Part shown: positions 1-14,959 of the stretch, piece after piece | How positions within the stretch are numbered: position 1 is the first letter of the stretch | How the letters are laid out: every line of letters starts with the position of its first letter | Assembly (NCBI GenBank): GCA_963556255.1 | Contig: OY744605.1 | Span: 63,994,416-64,058,415, forward strand | Source: Allolobophora icterica | Taxonomy: Eukaryota; Annelida; Clitellata; Crassiclitellata; Lumbricidae | Reading direction: 5' to 3' | Length of the DNA stretch: 64,000 nucleotides | The notes under the pieces: model-generated | The model's input: only the letters and a program-made list of their open reading frames with translations | Told to the model about the DNA's origin: nothing | Database searches by the model: none | Translations under genes and position numbers: made by a program

Positions 1-321
1 AATCTCACTCTTAGGACATGAGGACACACTGGCTAGTACAAGATATTTAATACAGTTGCCAAAGGTAGCTTTACAAGGTGGTCCCACTGCGTTTAAACTA
101 TGGAAAACAATTAATTGGTGAAGTCAATTCAATCTCAGTTGCTGATCCCAAGCTCTGGAAACTGTTACCTGTTTCAGTCACCCTGTAAACTCTCTTAATT
201 ATTTAGACCTGGCTTCTTGCAAGGAGGGCAATATCACAAACAGTTGTATTGCATTGTAAAAAAATAAATCTCTTTTTCGGATAGCTTGTAATGGACAACG
301 ATTCATTCATTCGTATATTTA
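1..321. other. unannotated host sequence
   Basis: I see no gene, RNA or clear repeat here. It is A/T-rich and runs into the short (GAAT)-type microsatellite and 3' tail of the LINE remnant that follows. Confidence 0.5.
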
Positions 322-836
322 TATAGCGCCACTTCAAGGGAACTGCTCAGAGGCGCTCCCGACTCCAGCACGGCGAAAAAGAGCAGTTTTCAGGTGATCA
401 TAGAAGGTACCAGAGGAAGACCTAGGATGTAGGCGCAGCTCAGGGGGAAGGCCATTCCATATGGTCGGGCCAACCACCGAGAAGGCGCGGGTCTGCATGA
501 TAGCAGTACGGGCAAACGGGACGGATAGCATTCCCCTCCCCACCGAACGGAGGACTCGAGCAGTCCGAGAAGCAGACACAGGCCGGAAGAGATCCATCAG
601 GTATTTTGGTGCGAGACCCAGTTGACATCGCCAACCAAACGAGGCGATCCTGTACTCAATGCGCTGCCGTACAGGGAGCCAATGCAGGACCTCCAGCATC
701 CCAGGGATCGAGGGGACAAGACCCCACCTCTAACAGTAGGAGGACACACCATACAGTTGTCTGCCCAAATTTTGAAGAAACACCAAAACAAGGTCAACAA
801 TTTCTTTTTCACGCAAGCGAGAGAAATTTTTGTCAC
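322..836 (-). mobile_element. LINE (non-LTR retrotransposon) 3' remnant
   Basis: Reading the minus strand from about 836 to 334 gives a reverse-transcriptase C-terminal tail. It contains the recurring LINE signatures LHWLPVRQRIEYRI and AFSVVGPTIWNGLPPELR, which follow the RT domain in CR1/L2-like non-LTR elements. The RT core is missing, so this is a 5'-truncated copy. On the element's sense strand the 3' end reads GGCGCTATATAAAT (complement of 317-330) and then runs into a short GAAT microsatellite, a typical LINE 3' terminus. It is a dead copy. The clade assignment is from memory of the family and is not certain. Confidence 0.8.
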
Positions 837-915
837 CTCTTTTTGACCAGATCAATTCAAAAGTGTCCCGTGTTGTCCCCTCACCTCCCCCTGCCCCATC
901 AAGCAAGATTGCACA
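800..915 (+). repeat. dispersed repeat, copy 1
   Basis: This segment contains CACCTCTTTTTGACCAG followed by ATCAATTCAAAAGTGTC. A diverged copy lies in the opposite orientation at about 61745-61845. Both copies have a preceding run of the form GCGAGAGAAA and a following C-rich stretch. The family is unknown. Confidence 0.6.
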
Positions 916-2983
916 GAGTGTAGCATGCCTCCATTGCTCATCTTCTGGGATCTCGTGGACCTAGACTAGCTCTGTCCAATGGACTGTAAATGAGAAGTAA
1001 GTAATTAAGTAAGTAGTAAGTAAGTATATCCTTTATTCTACCAATTACTAACCGCACTTTGGTTTACAAAAAGTACTAGGCAAGAGCAAATTGACAGTCC
1101 TATTGGTTTTTTTATTGTTCATCTGCAGAGTAACCAGAAAAGTCATTAACTAATTATACTAGAACTGCAGTTTAAAGGCAGTTTAACCTGGCAGGAACCA
1201 CCAATTAATGCCTTGGGCACGACAATTATGTCAAAGTTTCCAGATTAGTTTCAATTGGAAATTGATGCACCAGCCTATTCACGAATCACAAGTGGTCTAA
1301 CCTAATCCTCCTTGTCTGATGGTACTGCATAGTAATGCATAACAAAATTCTCCATGTGGCTCAACTAGATCCAAACAATAATTGAAGTTACGTATGAAAC
1401 GTTACAGTATTAACAAGTTTCACGGATTTGTTTGTGAATATATAGGCCTAGTTTAGTATGAAAAACATTTGAAAATGTAAATCTCAGAAATTTCTCAGTG
1501 CTAGATAAGTCTGCCAAATTCTGTACAGAGAGTCTCAAATTCAAAGAATTCAATATGCATTTAATAAATTAAAACCTCATAATAATTTTATCAAATAAAG
1601 CTTATAACTTAAACCGACGACATTAACTTAAATACATCCCATGGAAACTTCTTTTGAATTTACATTAAACCCTTTCCTAAAGTCAGTGTCAGAGATTGTT
1701 ATCCAGTTGTCACTAATCAACAAGAACTACGACGGTACCTGCGGCCGTAATCTTTATGTCCACCGGCCATCGACCATTCGCTCCTCCGCGAAATACGTTC
1801 CCTGCAGAGCCAGCGGTCACTAGATGTCACTAGGCGTCTCTGTTCTTACTGTCCGCTCTAGCTCGTAATGCGTCTTTGGCGGAAGGAGTCGTACAATCGG
1901 AGACGCCGGCAAAATGGAGAATAATTGTTGCAAGGGACGAATGTCGAGTGAAAATTATTAAATAACTCACTAGGTGGCCGCATCATACCGCGGATGGCTC
2001 GAGGAAAAGACGTGAAATCGCGGCAGCGAGTTAATGAGAAAGCGCGAGAAGGGATCGAGATAATAGAAGCGGAATAATAGTTGCAGATGAACTAATGATT
2101 CGACGGCTCAAAGGCACAGGTGGAAACAATGCATTGCTAAGCCTACGTCTAGTGGTCGTCTGTTTAAGCAGATTCGTATGTTAAGCCGCAGGGTCTCTTT
2201 GTTAAACCCCTCAATTTTCCAGGGTATAGTTTACCATTTCAGTCCAGCTTACATCGAGATCGTCAACAGCTCAACGTTTTAACAATTTATTATAGGCCTA
2301 TTCATATATCGTCAACGCGAATGACAAATAACTGAAGTTGTTATAAGGGACTTCTTGAACAATGTTAGTGTCCCAACTCATAACAAGAGTAACCGTCTCA
2401 GAGGTTGTCAAAACCAGACACTGCGTTACACGGCAACCACTATAATAGGCCTACCAACTATAGTTACTACTTACCTACCTACTGTGTCGAACATTGCAGT
2501 GAGCTATATATATAGGCCTAAGTCTTACACACACATATATATGTAGGGCCTACTTTTGTGTTAGGGATTAAATTCCCTAATGTTGGTCAACTGGAAGACC
2601 AGCTTAACCACAAAAGACAACGAACGTGAACAGCTTAGCACCGGCGAATAAGCTATAATCTCCCTTACGCATAATTTTTTTATTGTCTGAGGCGCCGATA
2701 TATTTTTGACATTACATTGTGGTTACATTAGCCTACCTTTCACAAGATCAGTGTTTCGACACAACAGTTCAACCGATTGCCTAGTAGGCTTGCAGACATT
2801 GTGACTACAAACACAGGTGACATCTAGTAACAAAAAACGAGGAACTCTATGATCACATCCAGCAGCCATGGAAACTCGTGACCTTTGGAATTAGATCGCA
2901 GTAGCGACACCTACCGCTTGCTGTTGAGTCAGCAGCGTTTCGTTATAGGCGCTACATCAGAGACGCCGAGTCTTGGAAACCTG
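916..2983. other. unannotated host sequence
   Basis: No supported gene is visible. A short AAGT microsatellite lies near 991-1025. TAGGCCTA occurs at 1443, 2293, 2456 and 2513. A small inverted repeat (GGGATTAAATTCCC, then GGTC/GACC arms) lies near 2560-2615. The 60-aa reading frames here show no recognisable domain. Confidence 0.5.
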
Positions 2984-3288
<305 letters not shown>

Positions 3289-3995
3289 AAATTTATATAT
3301 GGCCTCTTCAAGGAATCTAATAAGATGCGCTCCCGACCCAGGCCGATCAAAGGGAAATATCTTAAGAAGTTAAGAAGACCATAAAGGAACCAGAGAGATC
3401 CCTAGGAAGGGAGTGAATCTGAAGAGGAAGATCGTTCCAAACGGCAGGACCAACCACCGAGAAAGCCCTGCGCTGTGATATGGCAGTACGAGCATAAGGA
3501 ACAACAGTCTCCCCGGGAGGCTGAGCGCAGGGATTTGCGCCCCGCACAGGCAGAGGTTAGAGTAAAGAACTCATGAAGGTAAACCGGTGCCAGACCTAAG
3601 ACACATTGCCAGGCCATGGAGGAGACTCTGTAAATGATGCGCTGCTTGACGGGGAGCCAGTAAAGGACATCTCATGAACTCGGAAACATGGTCATTTCTG
3701 GAGACAATCCCAACCAAGCGTGCAGCCGTCCGCAAAACCCTCTCCAGACAACAAATACGGACATGAGGGAGTCCAACAAAGAGAGAAGAACAGTAATCCA
3801 TGCGATTGACAATAAATGTGTGCACCAAGTTGGAAGCTGCAGAAAAGAAAGAGAGCGGGAAACGACTCGGAGCTGACGCATTTGGTAGTAGCAAGCACGC
3901 GTCAGCCCATGGATATGCTTAGTAAAAGAAAGTTCTGTTCTTGAGTTGATTAGCTGATGTCGACATATATATTGAATCGTAAGACAGCAATTCAC
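3289..3995 (-). mobile_element. LINE 3' remnant, frame-broken
   Basis: Minus-strand frames give pieces of the same RT C-terminal region: LVHTFIVNRMDYCSSLFVGL, then LLHGLAMCLRSGTGLP-like text, then AFSVVGPAVWNDLPLQI. The pieces fall in different frames, so the copy is degenerate. Its 3' end (ATATATAAATTTG on the sense strand) runs directly into the microsatellite at 2984-3288, the expected arrangement for a LINE with a repeat tail. The RT catalytic core is absent. Confidence 0.78.
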
Positions 3996-4370
3996 TCAAA
4001 GTTCGCGTGATAAGATTAGATAATATTCGTTGGAATACATCTCCTTCGTTCCAGTCCCGCTCAAGCGAGAGCAGGCTTCACCTATATGCAGGCCTATCTC
4101 AAGCAAGTCGAGTGTGCGCTCTGGGTAAATTTGATGTTGGCCACGTTTGGATCTGTTTTCAATTTTAGTTGTCCTTCGCAACACACGAAAACACTGAAAT
4201 CATATTTATTTTAATCCACAGGAAAAGAGCGACCAACAGAACAGTAATGAAGCTATTATGACGGTAAAGGTCAAGGCATTTATTACCTTTATTAACTGCT
4301 AGTGCCTTTCGCACGTATACAACGCTGGAGCCAACAGTTACATCCAGTGTTTTAATTGTCCAAAAACAAC

Positions 4371-4545
4371 TGGGGTGGGGGGGGGTCAAAAATTTGCAGA
4401 TTACCAAATCACATAGTCACATAGACCAAACACCAGTCTGTTGTAGTAAAGTAACCCCCCCCCCCAACGTATTTTCAGTTACTTAGCTGAGGGGGTTAGA
4501 AAGAGAACTAGGGGGTTGAACCCCCCAACCCCCCCCCCCGACAAC
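4371..4545. other. poly-G / poly-C rich patch
   Basis: Several homopolymer runs of 8 to 10 G or C lie within about 170 bases (4375-4385, 4456-4466, 4530-4540). No gene is visible. It is possibly a decayed repeat with an AACCCCCC-type core. Confidence 0.5.
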
Positions 4546-4929
4546 TAAAACAGTGGTTACATCTAAAGGAGATAAACTAAGCAACTGACTGACATTTCAT
4601 TCGTGTTTGGAAAACGACTGACAATAATTAGTATTCTCGGCTATTTTAAAATTATGTAGCACCACCATCGAAGTACAAGTCACCGATCAATGACGCTAAG
4701 CAACTGCGTGAAGGATTTTGTCACGGTCCTTGACCTTTACAGAGACGCGCGAAACCTTGTACACCGTCTAGCAACTAACAGGCGAGCTACAAGTATAAAA
4801 CTAGAAAAGTGGCAAGTCCGTGATTGGTTTGGGTTTCAACTGATCCTATTCAGTTTGGTTAAATCTTAATCTGAAAAATCTTAAATTAATAGTAAAAAAT
4901 TGTTGTTTGTCCGCTGTATGTAATCAGAC

Positions 4930-5110
4930 TTGTCATTAGATCCTCTAGTTATCTTTCTCTTGCCATATACCTTGAAAACATTGGCTTTTCTGTTGCTGGC
5001 CCAAGGTTCTGGAATACACTCCCACTCAATGTTCGCTCTGCCGCGTTCTTAATATCGTTCCGTTCTCGACGACCTTGTAAAAGCGTGCTTTTCCTTCTTA
5101 TACTGTCTTT
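4930..5110 (+). mobile_element. small LINE C-terminal fragment
   Basis: One plus-strand frame near 4986-5080 reads FSVAGPRFWNTLPLNVRS, the hallmark C-terminal motif of non-LTR retrotransposon reverse transcriptases. Only about 60 codons can be followed before the frame is lost, so this is a small relic. Confidence 0.65.
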
Positions 5111-8029
5111 CTGTCTCGTAGGACCAATCTTCGGACGCCATCGAATGATGTCTAAGACTCTAGTACATTATTATAAGGGCACTGAAATTCTAAGTCAGAT
5201 TAAATTAGATTTAATACTTGAAATATACATAGACCTACATACTTATATACAGATCACATAGTAGCCTACATCTGCGCAGTTCTTAATGCTTTTACAAATG
5301 CTCAGATACACGGGGCCGGCCCCAGCCAAAATGGCGCCCCATGCAAAATGAAAATAATGTAATTGAAAAATGGCTGAAAAGTGAAACACATGAAACTGTT
5401 AAAACACTTGTTTTGTGAAAATGGCGCCCCCTAGAATTTGGCACCACAGGCAACTACTATCTGCTTTGCCTGTGCAGATACAATTATAAGGCTACATGTA
5501 TTTCATTACGGCCTGTACACACTTTTAGTCACTGTGGTTCTATAATTAGCCTAATAAAGGGCAGTAAATTTCTATAGCTGTCATTATAGGCTATGCGATG
5601 TGATATAAATTGACAATTACAGCACCGTTAAGTGCATCCCGAAAGCACTTTCTATCTTGGATTTAATCTGGCTGGAGAGAAACACCATTGCGGAGCACTA
5701 CCCAGTATTTTTCAATTTTCTTCTTAGAAAATGATACCAAATGAAATGTCATAGGCGAGTCTACACCAGAATTCAAACAGATTAGGTTTTGTATTTCTTC
5801 TTTCTTTGAGCTACATTGTTTTAGGAAATATTGATAGCCTACATTATAAAACCCAAATCCTCGGTATTTTCAGTTTTCCGAGCTTGAAATAATATGTTAT
5901 TTAATTATTTCAATCTTCATTCTAGATATTACTCCATTTATCGTTTGCAGACCTTGTAGTCGGTATACCTTGTTTGCAGTGATACAGGCCGCAACAGATT
6001 ATCTGCCAACACAGACATGGACCAAATAGACTGTCAGCAAAAGTGGAGCACAAGAGCCGGGTCACGTGCCATCGTGAGCTCTAAGATGACAAGATAATCA
6101 AAACAAGCGCGTCGCTGCAGCCGGGTCGCTCGCGCACTATGGATATTATGCGGAGATGCTATCACGACACACAATAACGGCCAATATTGTACAAGGGCTT
6201 GGCATTACGGCGGGCCATCGCAGTCGCCCAGAATGGCAATAACGCCAGGAAACATAACAAAACAGGAAATGGCTCAGGACGGATGGACGGAGCCAGCGGG
6301 GTGGGTGGTGGATGGCTGGCGGGCGGGCGTAGAGCGTTGGCGTCGGCGGCGGCAGGGCATCAATAACCGTGAATTGGAAGTCTTGGAGACCGGCAGAATA
6401 ATAACTGTCGTACTCGTGGACATTAACAGCTGAAGTCACTCGACGCTTACCGCCTCAACTCTCCCATCTACTGTCCCCGTGGAAATCAAAACTCGCAGCA
6501 TGGAAACAGGATGCGCAATGTACCAGATGGTCGTCGTCGTAATGTTATGCAACGTAAAATCATGCAATTTCTCCCTCTGCCCCGCATCATCGGCTGCTGA
6601 TGCTGCCGAGTGATCATCGCAATGGGCGCGATTTGACCAAATCGAGCCATCAAGTACAGTTGTGCTGTCTGGACATTGGGACGATTGGGTGTCAGGTCTG
6701 CGTCCGGGGAGGTCACACTGATAAAGTATCATCGTGACCCTGATGCAGAACGTGTTTACAATGATATCGCTAGGCCTATATGTTTGGTAAGAAAGGAGGG
6801 ATCCGGGATTAGACGTTATGGGGCAAAGCAACAGTGGGATATAGTGATGAAACGACTTTGTAAAATGTCATTGATTGGCAAATTCAAGAGTCCAATACAT
6901 CCGAGAAGTTTAGGTGAAATACTTTATTACACACCTATCTGTGGTACAGTTTTAATAACGTTGTTCCAATCTGTGTGAAGACAGTCAATATTAAAAACCT
7001 GGCTCGTTTTGCTTTGTGACATTCTGTGACACCAGACTCGAAACCCATAAGCGCATACTTAATATTTAGTTACTAGAGTATTTACCCGTCATATTGTGAC
7101 GGCAGTGTATATAGGCCTTATGTATCGTTGGTTAAAATGCTCTGATCGCCGTCGTCAATACCGCAGTACTGACGTCACAAACGGTTTCTGTTTCACAATA
7201 GAACAGAACCCGTTTGTGTAGCGTTTATCGACAGACACACGCTCTATGGATATTATATGTATAGATGTTTACAATACGACATACAAGATAATTAAAGTAA
7301 TTATGTCCATTACAGGAGTTCATAGATCTGTGCACATATTTTAGTGTTTAATGCCAACCAATTACTTTCACGTTTACCTGTGAATTTATTGATACATGTG
7401 ATGTGTCTGGGTATTTTATGGAACCTTTATACCTGCCTGTCTGCCTGGCTGTCTGCCTGCTTGTCTGTCTGTCTGTATGTCTGTCATCTCTTTTAATTCA
7501 CGCCTGTAATTATGGGAAGTTTCATCGGACTCTGTCGTAATGTTCAGAGGCAGATAACTGCTATCTGTCCAACTGCCAATTTGTTTTCCTGGAGTTCGCT
7601 TGACTGTCAGAATCACAACTAAGAAAAGCACATTTCTTTAGTTCTAAAAATCTAATTTGAGAGAACCAGCTTATCCGCATGTCTCACTGGGTAAGATGTA
7701 ATCAGTGAAGCAACGTTTGGATAAGGTTCAGTTCAAAGTCACAATCCAGTTGTTAATAGGTTCTCAAGCGGGGTACAGTTTGATCGGGTGAGATCCTTCA
7801 TCACAACCACTTATCCCATTTTAATGAAGGTAAGGACCGTGCTAGCCCGAGATTCAAATCGCTGAAATAAGTCACCATCGGTAGGCCCTATACGAACCGG
7901 CAACATAACGCACAGAGGTGTTTGGGACGTACGCTCTAATCGATTAGCTAACCAGGTCACGTAGCTTAGGAAAAGGAAGTTTTAGTGATCCACTCCTATC
8001 ATACTACAGGAAATCTAAATGCCTCCGTC
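5111..8029. other. unannotated host sequence
   Basis: No gene is supported. The palindrome GGGGCCGGCCCC lies near 5313-5325, next to GGCGCCCC-containing text repeated near 5330 and 5425, possibly a decayed DNA transposon. A short CTGTCTGC-type microsatellite lies at 7435-7485. The 7740-7860 region shares GATCGGGTGAGATCC with the MITE at 36966-37318 and may be a diverged relative. The frame at 6146-6439 has no recognisable domain. Confidence 0.45.
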
Positions 8030-8180
8030 CGTACGAACCTTCTTATAAATTCTCCACTAAATAGGCTACACGGGTTCTAATGTTTGGAATAAGATTCCTT
8101 TCTATATCCAACAGGCACTCAATGTTCACAGGTTTAAAAGAATACTACGCATTCATTTAGTTAATGAAAACTCGAGTTAG
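8030..8180 (+). mobile_element. small LINE C-terminal fragment
   Basis: A plus-strand frame near 8075-8165 reads NVWNKIPFYIQQALNVHRFK, resembling the W-N-x-(L/I)-P plus basic tail of LINE reverse transcriptases. It is very short and diverged. Confidence 0.5.
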
Positions 8181-10288
8181 TAACTGATTTTTAACTGATT
8201 GTAATTATATTTGCGTTAAGCAGGTAGTTAAATTTTCTTTTCCTTGTTTCTTTTTTCTGTTGTTTGTTCCTTCTTCCTGTAACCTTTTTACTTAAGTTAC
8301 CTACAATAACAAGGCGTTAACAGAGCTGCTTAACTGATAATATGAAAATAAAAAGTTATTGTAAATAGGTGTCCCTGCTACCCGGATTTTATCCCTTCTG
8401 GGTCTTCCTTTGACGCCAGCTTTATTAGCATGAGTTCTAATTGTATTGCCTTGTTTTATGGTTTTCAATAAAATATATTGATTGATTGAGTTTTTTAAAA
8501 CATTATTGTTTTCTGGCATCTATTATTAAGCATTAAATATCTCCATCCGATCGTTAAACCTAATTCTAACACATTTTGTTTTCTGTCGAATGACGTCAGA
8601 AGGTGATGCCAACAAAGGTTGCATAACAATGCTGACGAACAACGGACATCCGACGTTGTTTACCTGTTTACAGTTTGTGTGTCCACTACACTGACACTCG
8701 ACCAGGTCAACGACCGACAAGACATAAAATCCAGCGCAAAATTGGCTCTTTGTGTGAAATGAATGCAGTCAACACCGTGAGCCGAAGGAACGTTTGTTTA
8801 TCCTCTCTGTCTTCTGGTTTTAATGACTTCTTTGAACTCGACTGGTTCCGTTCAAATCACCGTGAGTGTCGAATGTAGTTTTACTGAGAACTGACCATCA
8901 ACCGATGCCTTGTATGATATGATACAGAAATTCCCAGATTAGGTTTGATTAGATATCAAAGAATTTAGAAATGAACTGCAATGGCCGAGTTCTGTTTATG
9001 CAAAAGGCGTCATAGGCCTACTTCGTGGAATATGTAACGTAAGTGGATCTGGTCTCAGTAGATGTCCAATTTAATCAAGAGACGACATTATTTTATCTTG
9101 TGTTTGCAATTTTTTATGTCTGGTGAACCGCGTTATAAAGGTTCAAAAGCCTAAATTCGTGATCAGAAACTTTTCCACGGTCTTTACAGATGACTTGGCT
9201 AGGGGCGCAAGTGAAGCAGAAATCTTAAAACAAATTTCTGCCATGACTGGGATTTGAAACCCCGACATCTCAATTGACAGTGTAGCATGTCAGGCGTTGA
9301 CTATGCATTGCGAAACTCGCAATTCGCTGTTATCCAACGCCACATGTTTACAGTTTGCGCTTCTCTGAATTGATAACTCAACCCACTAATCACACATTTC
9401 TGAGAATTGTTGTTTGAAAGAACATTAGACAAATGTAATATATCGTGGATTACCCTACCTCACCTTTTCCTGGACTCCAACACTTACATGACTAAAGGAA
9501 ACTGCAGGGGTGACCTGGCCAGTGACCGTTAAGAGCAAATAGCCAGAGACAAACTTACAGCTATGGAATTATCTAATCTGATCCACTGTAACTTATCTCT
9601 TGCAGCAATCTCTCTGGCGAAATAAAAACCGTGTACTATTCTTTTGACTCGTTGAAGCCTACATTTTCAACCTACTTTAAGCATGCTTAGACAGCTGTGT
9701 GTGCAGTGCTTGAGAACAGTACGGAAAGGCGTTAAATTACTGTGTCTTAATACGTGTACACATGTAAGCTATACAGCGAAACACAGTCATTGCATTGGTA
9801 AGAAATTTAATAGGGATCATTTATCAGATATCCGTTTAAAACAATCGCTATTAGGCCTAGTCATTTCTTGTTTCCATTGTGACAGCACACAGTCTTTTAA
9901 CTCTGTATATTCGGTCATTGTACGGACTGGAAAGAGTTTTCTGTTCGAGTAAAACCGCCGGTTTGTTTGGTTTGCAGTCATTTGACTGTAAAACGCGCTC
10001 TTCCGTTGGCTAAATTTATGGTCCGAACTCCATGGAGCCAAATATGACTGTTCGTCGGCTTGTCTTAAAGGTCACTGGGGATGGAAAAGCCTTCCCTCGT
10101 CTGCAGCTGACCACTTACATACGAGGTCATCTGCTGATGCTGCTGCATGGTCAGTGACGGCCGCTGCCTTAACCTTGGTCCATCATTCTTGGCGAAGGAT
10201 TTCTCCAATCCGAGGCGGATACTCTGAGGACTGTCTTTGTAGTAAATGATCAACTGCCTTACCTCATCTATGTATGCACGCACTGTAT
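8181..10288. other. unannotated host sequence
   Basis: No gene is supported. TAGGCCTA occurs at 9013 and 9852. A tRNA-like remnant at 9180-9310 is listed separately. Reading frames of 60-90 aa here lack recognisable motifs. Confidence 0.45.
9180..9310 (-). repeat. possible tRNA-derived SINE remnant
   Basis: On the minus strand the text GGGGTTTCAAATCCCAG (complement of about 9249-9265) looks like a tRNA T-arm with an internal B box. It sits 30-40 bases downstream of a GCTACACTGTCAATTGAG stretch that could be the anticodon-arm part. No complete cloverleaf can be drawn, so I call it a SINE-like relic rather than a tRNA gene. Confidence 0.35.
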
Positions 10289-10456
10289 TAGTTAAATTTA
10301 TATAGCACCTTGCAGAATGAACTGATCAAAGATGCTCCACGGGGAAATAGACAAGCAACACTTGTCTTGATCAGTTAGATAGCTGTGAGGTGAGCTGTGT
10401 GCGCAGTGCTTTGACAGGTTCCTTAAAAGGAGACATACCGGTACATGAAGTGTCTT

Positions 10457-10778
10457 AATACATACATAAATACACACATACATAGATACATACATATGCA
10501 TACAACCATGCATGCATACAGACATACACATACCCACATCCACACATACACATACATACATACATGCATACATAGACACACATACACACACATACATACA
10601 TACATACAAACACATACATACATACATACATACATACATGTATGCATACATACATACACACAGCCACACATACACAACATAACTACATACATACATACAT
10701 ACATACATTCATACATACATACATACATACATACATACATACATTCATTCATACATTCATTCATACATACATACATAC
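10457..10778. repeat. (TACA)n imperfect microsatellite
   Basis: Interrupted TACA/CATA array of about 320 bp with GCATACA, CACA and TTCA variants. It starts 150 bases after a TTTATATAGCACC text (10295-10307) resembling the LINE tail motif. The YVCM-type ORFs are artefacts. Confidence 0.93.
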
Positions 10779-11271
10779 GGTAATCTACCAGCTGCATTAA
10801 TGGGAGCACGATAGTAGGAGGATTTCAGACGTATCCGATTTCAACCTGGATTCAGAGGATAATGATTTTTTCCCTGGGCTTTCACTTGAAGCATCCATCC
10901 ATTGACTGATGACTTGTGCATTATGATAAGACCGACATATCAGTCATTAGATAAGATCAGACAGGATTAGACTGCACAGCTTTGTAGTTGGCTATCTGCT
11001 CTGCCTACACGGCAAGGAGGTCTTCTTGTATACGAAGGAAACCTAAAGACTCATGTTATGATCCAATATCTCAGCAACCTGTTTTCCTAATTCTTCATCC
11101 AGTGCATGATCTGAAGCATGTCTACAACAACTTTCAGTCACGCAAATCATCGACTGCCGACCATTTGCTCACAGTGAAGGTGTATTTGAAGGGTGTCATG
11201 TTTATCCTCTTCTGCTCTTTCCTATTTTCTACTCTTCTGAGTACACGCCTATGTAGAGGTAGGGTTTTGGC
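10779..11271. other. unannotated host sequence
   Basis: No gene or clear repeat is seen. A 125-codon frame starting at 10988 has no recognisable domain and runs into the MITE that follows. Confidence 0.45.
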
Positions 11272-11519
11272 CAGGGCTTTTTTCTGCCTGAACGCTCTGG
11301 GACGGCGTTCCGGCACCCTTTTTCAGCTATCAAAAACTAACTTAGATATTTTAATAAAAAACTAATTTAGCTGTTTTAATTTAATTTCACGTCAAAAATT
11401 TTCTTGGGGACTGCCTACCGAGACCCTTCCCAAACCCCATGTTTCCTAGGGCTTTGCCCTCGATTTAGTCCTTCCATAACTGTTCAGTTCCGGAACCTTG
11501 TTTTCTAAAAAAAGCTATG
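11272..11519. mobile_element. hAT-like MITE, degraded
   Basis: The left end reads CAGGGCTTTTTTCTG and the right end, complemented, CATAGCTTTTTTTAG, an imperfect inverted repeat. The 8 bases before it (GTTTTGGC, 11264-11271) and after it (GTTTGGGC, 11520-11527) match at 7 of 8 positions. An 8-bp duplication and a CAGGG terminus are hallmarks of hAT transposons. No transposase is encoded, so it is non-autonomous. Length is 248 bp. Confidence 0.6.
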
Positions 11520-11973
11520 GTTTGGGCAAATTTATACTCCTTACCCGTATCCTTATGCTGTTGTTTTACGAGCTTTAGCAGTTTTGAAAAGTGCTATATA
11601 AATGTATATTTATATTGATGCAGCATGTTCATCATGTTTACTTATAGGTCCTATATATATCACGTAAGGGTTAACATATTATGGCTTTAGAACGGCTGTA
11701 GAATCCTGCAGCTGCAGTTGGACCCCAACCGAACAGACCGAGGGTCCACTGACACTTAAAACTCCATCTGTATAACGATCTCCCCCCCCCGCTACACGTC
11801 GGTCACCGACCAATGACCATGCCACGCATCCGTTTCCTGGAAATGACAGCCGGCCAACATTGCCATTATTATCATTGTCTGTATTTATATAGCATCAAAA
11901 TTTAATGACGGAGATAATGCACCGCGCTCCTCCATCAATTGACACAGTGGCGCTATATAAATGCAATCACATC

Positions 11974-12518
11974 AATAACAATAAGACTACAGCGAAAGAG
12001 TAACTGGCCCCAAACAGAACAATAAGACTACATAGTCAAAGTGTAACTGGCCCCAAACAGAACAATGAGACTATAGTCAAAGTGTAACTGGCCCCAAACA
12101 GAACAATGAGACTATATAGTCAAAGTGTTACTGGCCCCAAACAGAACAATGAGACTATGGTCAAAGTGTAACTGGCCCCAAACAGAACAATGAGACTGTA
12201 GTCAAAGTGTAACTGGCCCCAAACAGAACAATAAGACTATAGTCAAAGTATTACTGGCCCCAAACAGAACAATGAGACTATAGTCAAAGTGTTACTGGCC
12301 CAAACAGAACAATGAGACTATAGTCAAAGTGTTACTGGCCCCAAACAGAACAATGAGACTATATTCAAAGTGTTACTGGACCCAAACAGAACAATGAGAC
12401 TATAGTCAAAGTGTAACTGGCCCCAAACAGAACAATGAGACTGTAGTCAAAGTGTAACTGGCCCCAAACAGAACAATAAGACTACAGCGAAAGGGTAACT
12501 GGCCCCAAACAGAACAGC
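11974..12518. repeat. 41-42 bp minisatellite, about 13 copies
   Basis: The unit contains AACAGAACAATGAGACTA, then TAGTCAAAGTGTAACTGG and CCCCA. Copies differ by a few bases (TAACTGG or TTACTGG; TGAGAC or TAAGAC). It begins 17 bases after a GGCGCTATATAAATG LINE-tail motif at 11949-11963. It is non-coding. Confidence 0.92.
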
Positions 12519-12899
12519 AAAAACGTCCGAGCAGAAGCGTGAACTGCGCTGTGAGATGTTACGGTTACGTTACAGCATTAATATGTTACGATACAGAATA
12601 TATAGGGGTTCGTCCGGAACAACAACAATTGGCTTCAGTAATGGACTCAATCTGCGTCGAAATCGATTCCAACCGATCGTAATTGATTTGCATGGATCAG
12701 TGATCGGTTCGTTCGGCACAAGGGAAATCTCCTTCAACCCTCGGTCCATCTCAACAGCCACAACCCCCTCCCCTTCCCCTCCCTTGGACTCATCGCCGTC
12801 CACGGCCTACGGCGGATCCACACAGCAACGCAAGGACGCAACACGATGACAAAAACGAGAAATTATAATGCACAAGAAGGAGCAGCAACACACCAGCAC

Positions 12900-13195
12900 A
12901 GTGGACAGAGGGATGACCAGACGGTGGGATGGACAAACGGACAGACGGTAAGATGCACAGACGGTAAGATGGACGGACGGACGGAAAGATGAATGGATGG
13001 ACAGACAGACAGGTGAACGGATGTACAAATGGATGAATGGACAGACAGGCAGATGGTCGGACGGACGGATGAACGGATGGACGGAGATATGAATGAGCGG
13101 ACGAATAGAAGGATGGAAGGAAGGATGGATGCACTGACGAACGGACGGACGGACGGACGGACGAGCGGACGGACGGACGGAGGGACGGACAGTAG
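12900..13195. repeat. degenerate GGAC/GGAT tetranucleotide array
   Basis: Irregular array of GGACGGAC, GGATGGAC and AGACAGAC words, purest at 13140-13190. Open frames on both strands (PSVRPSVH and DGRTDGRT types) are produced by the repeat. Confidence 0.88.
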
Positions 13196-14955
<1,760 letters not shown>

Positions 14956-14959
14956 TGGG

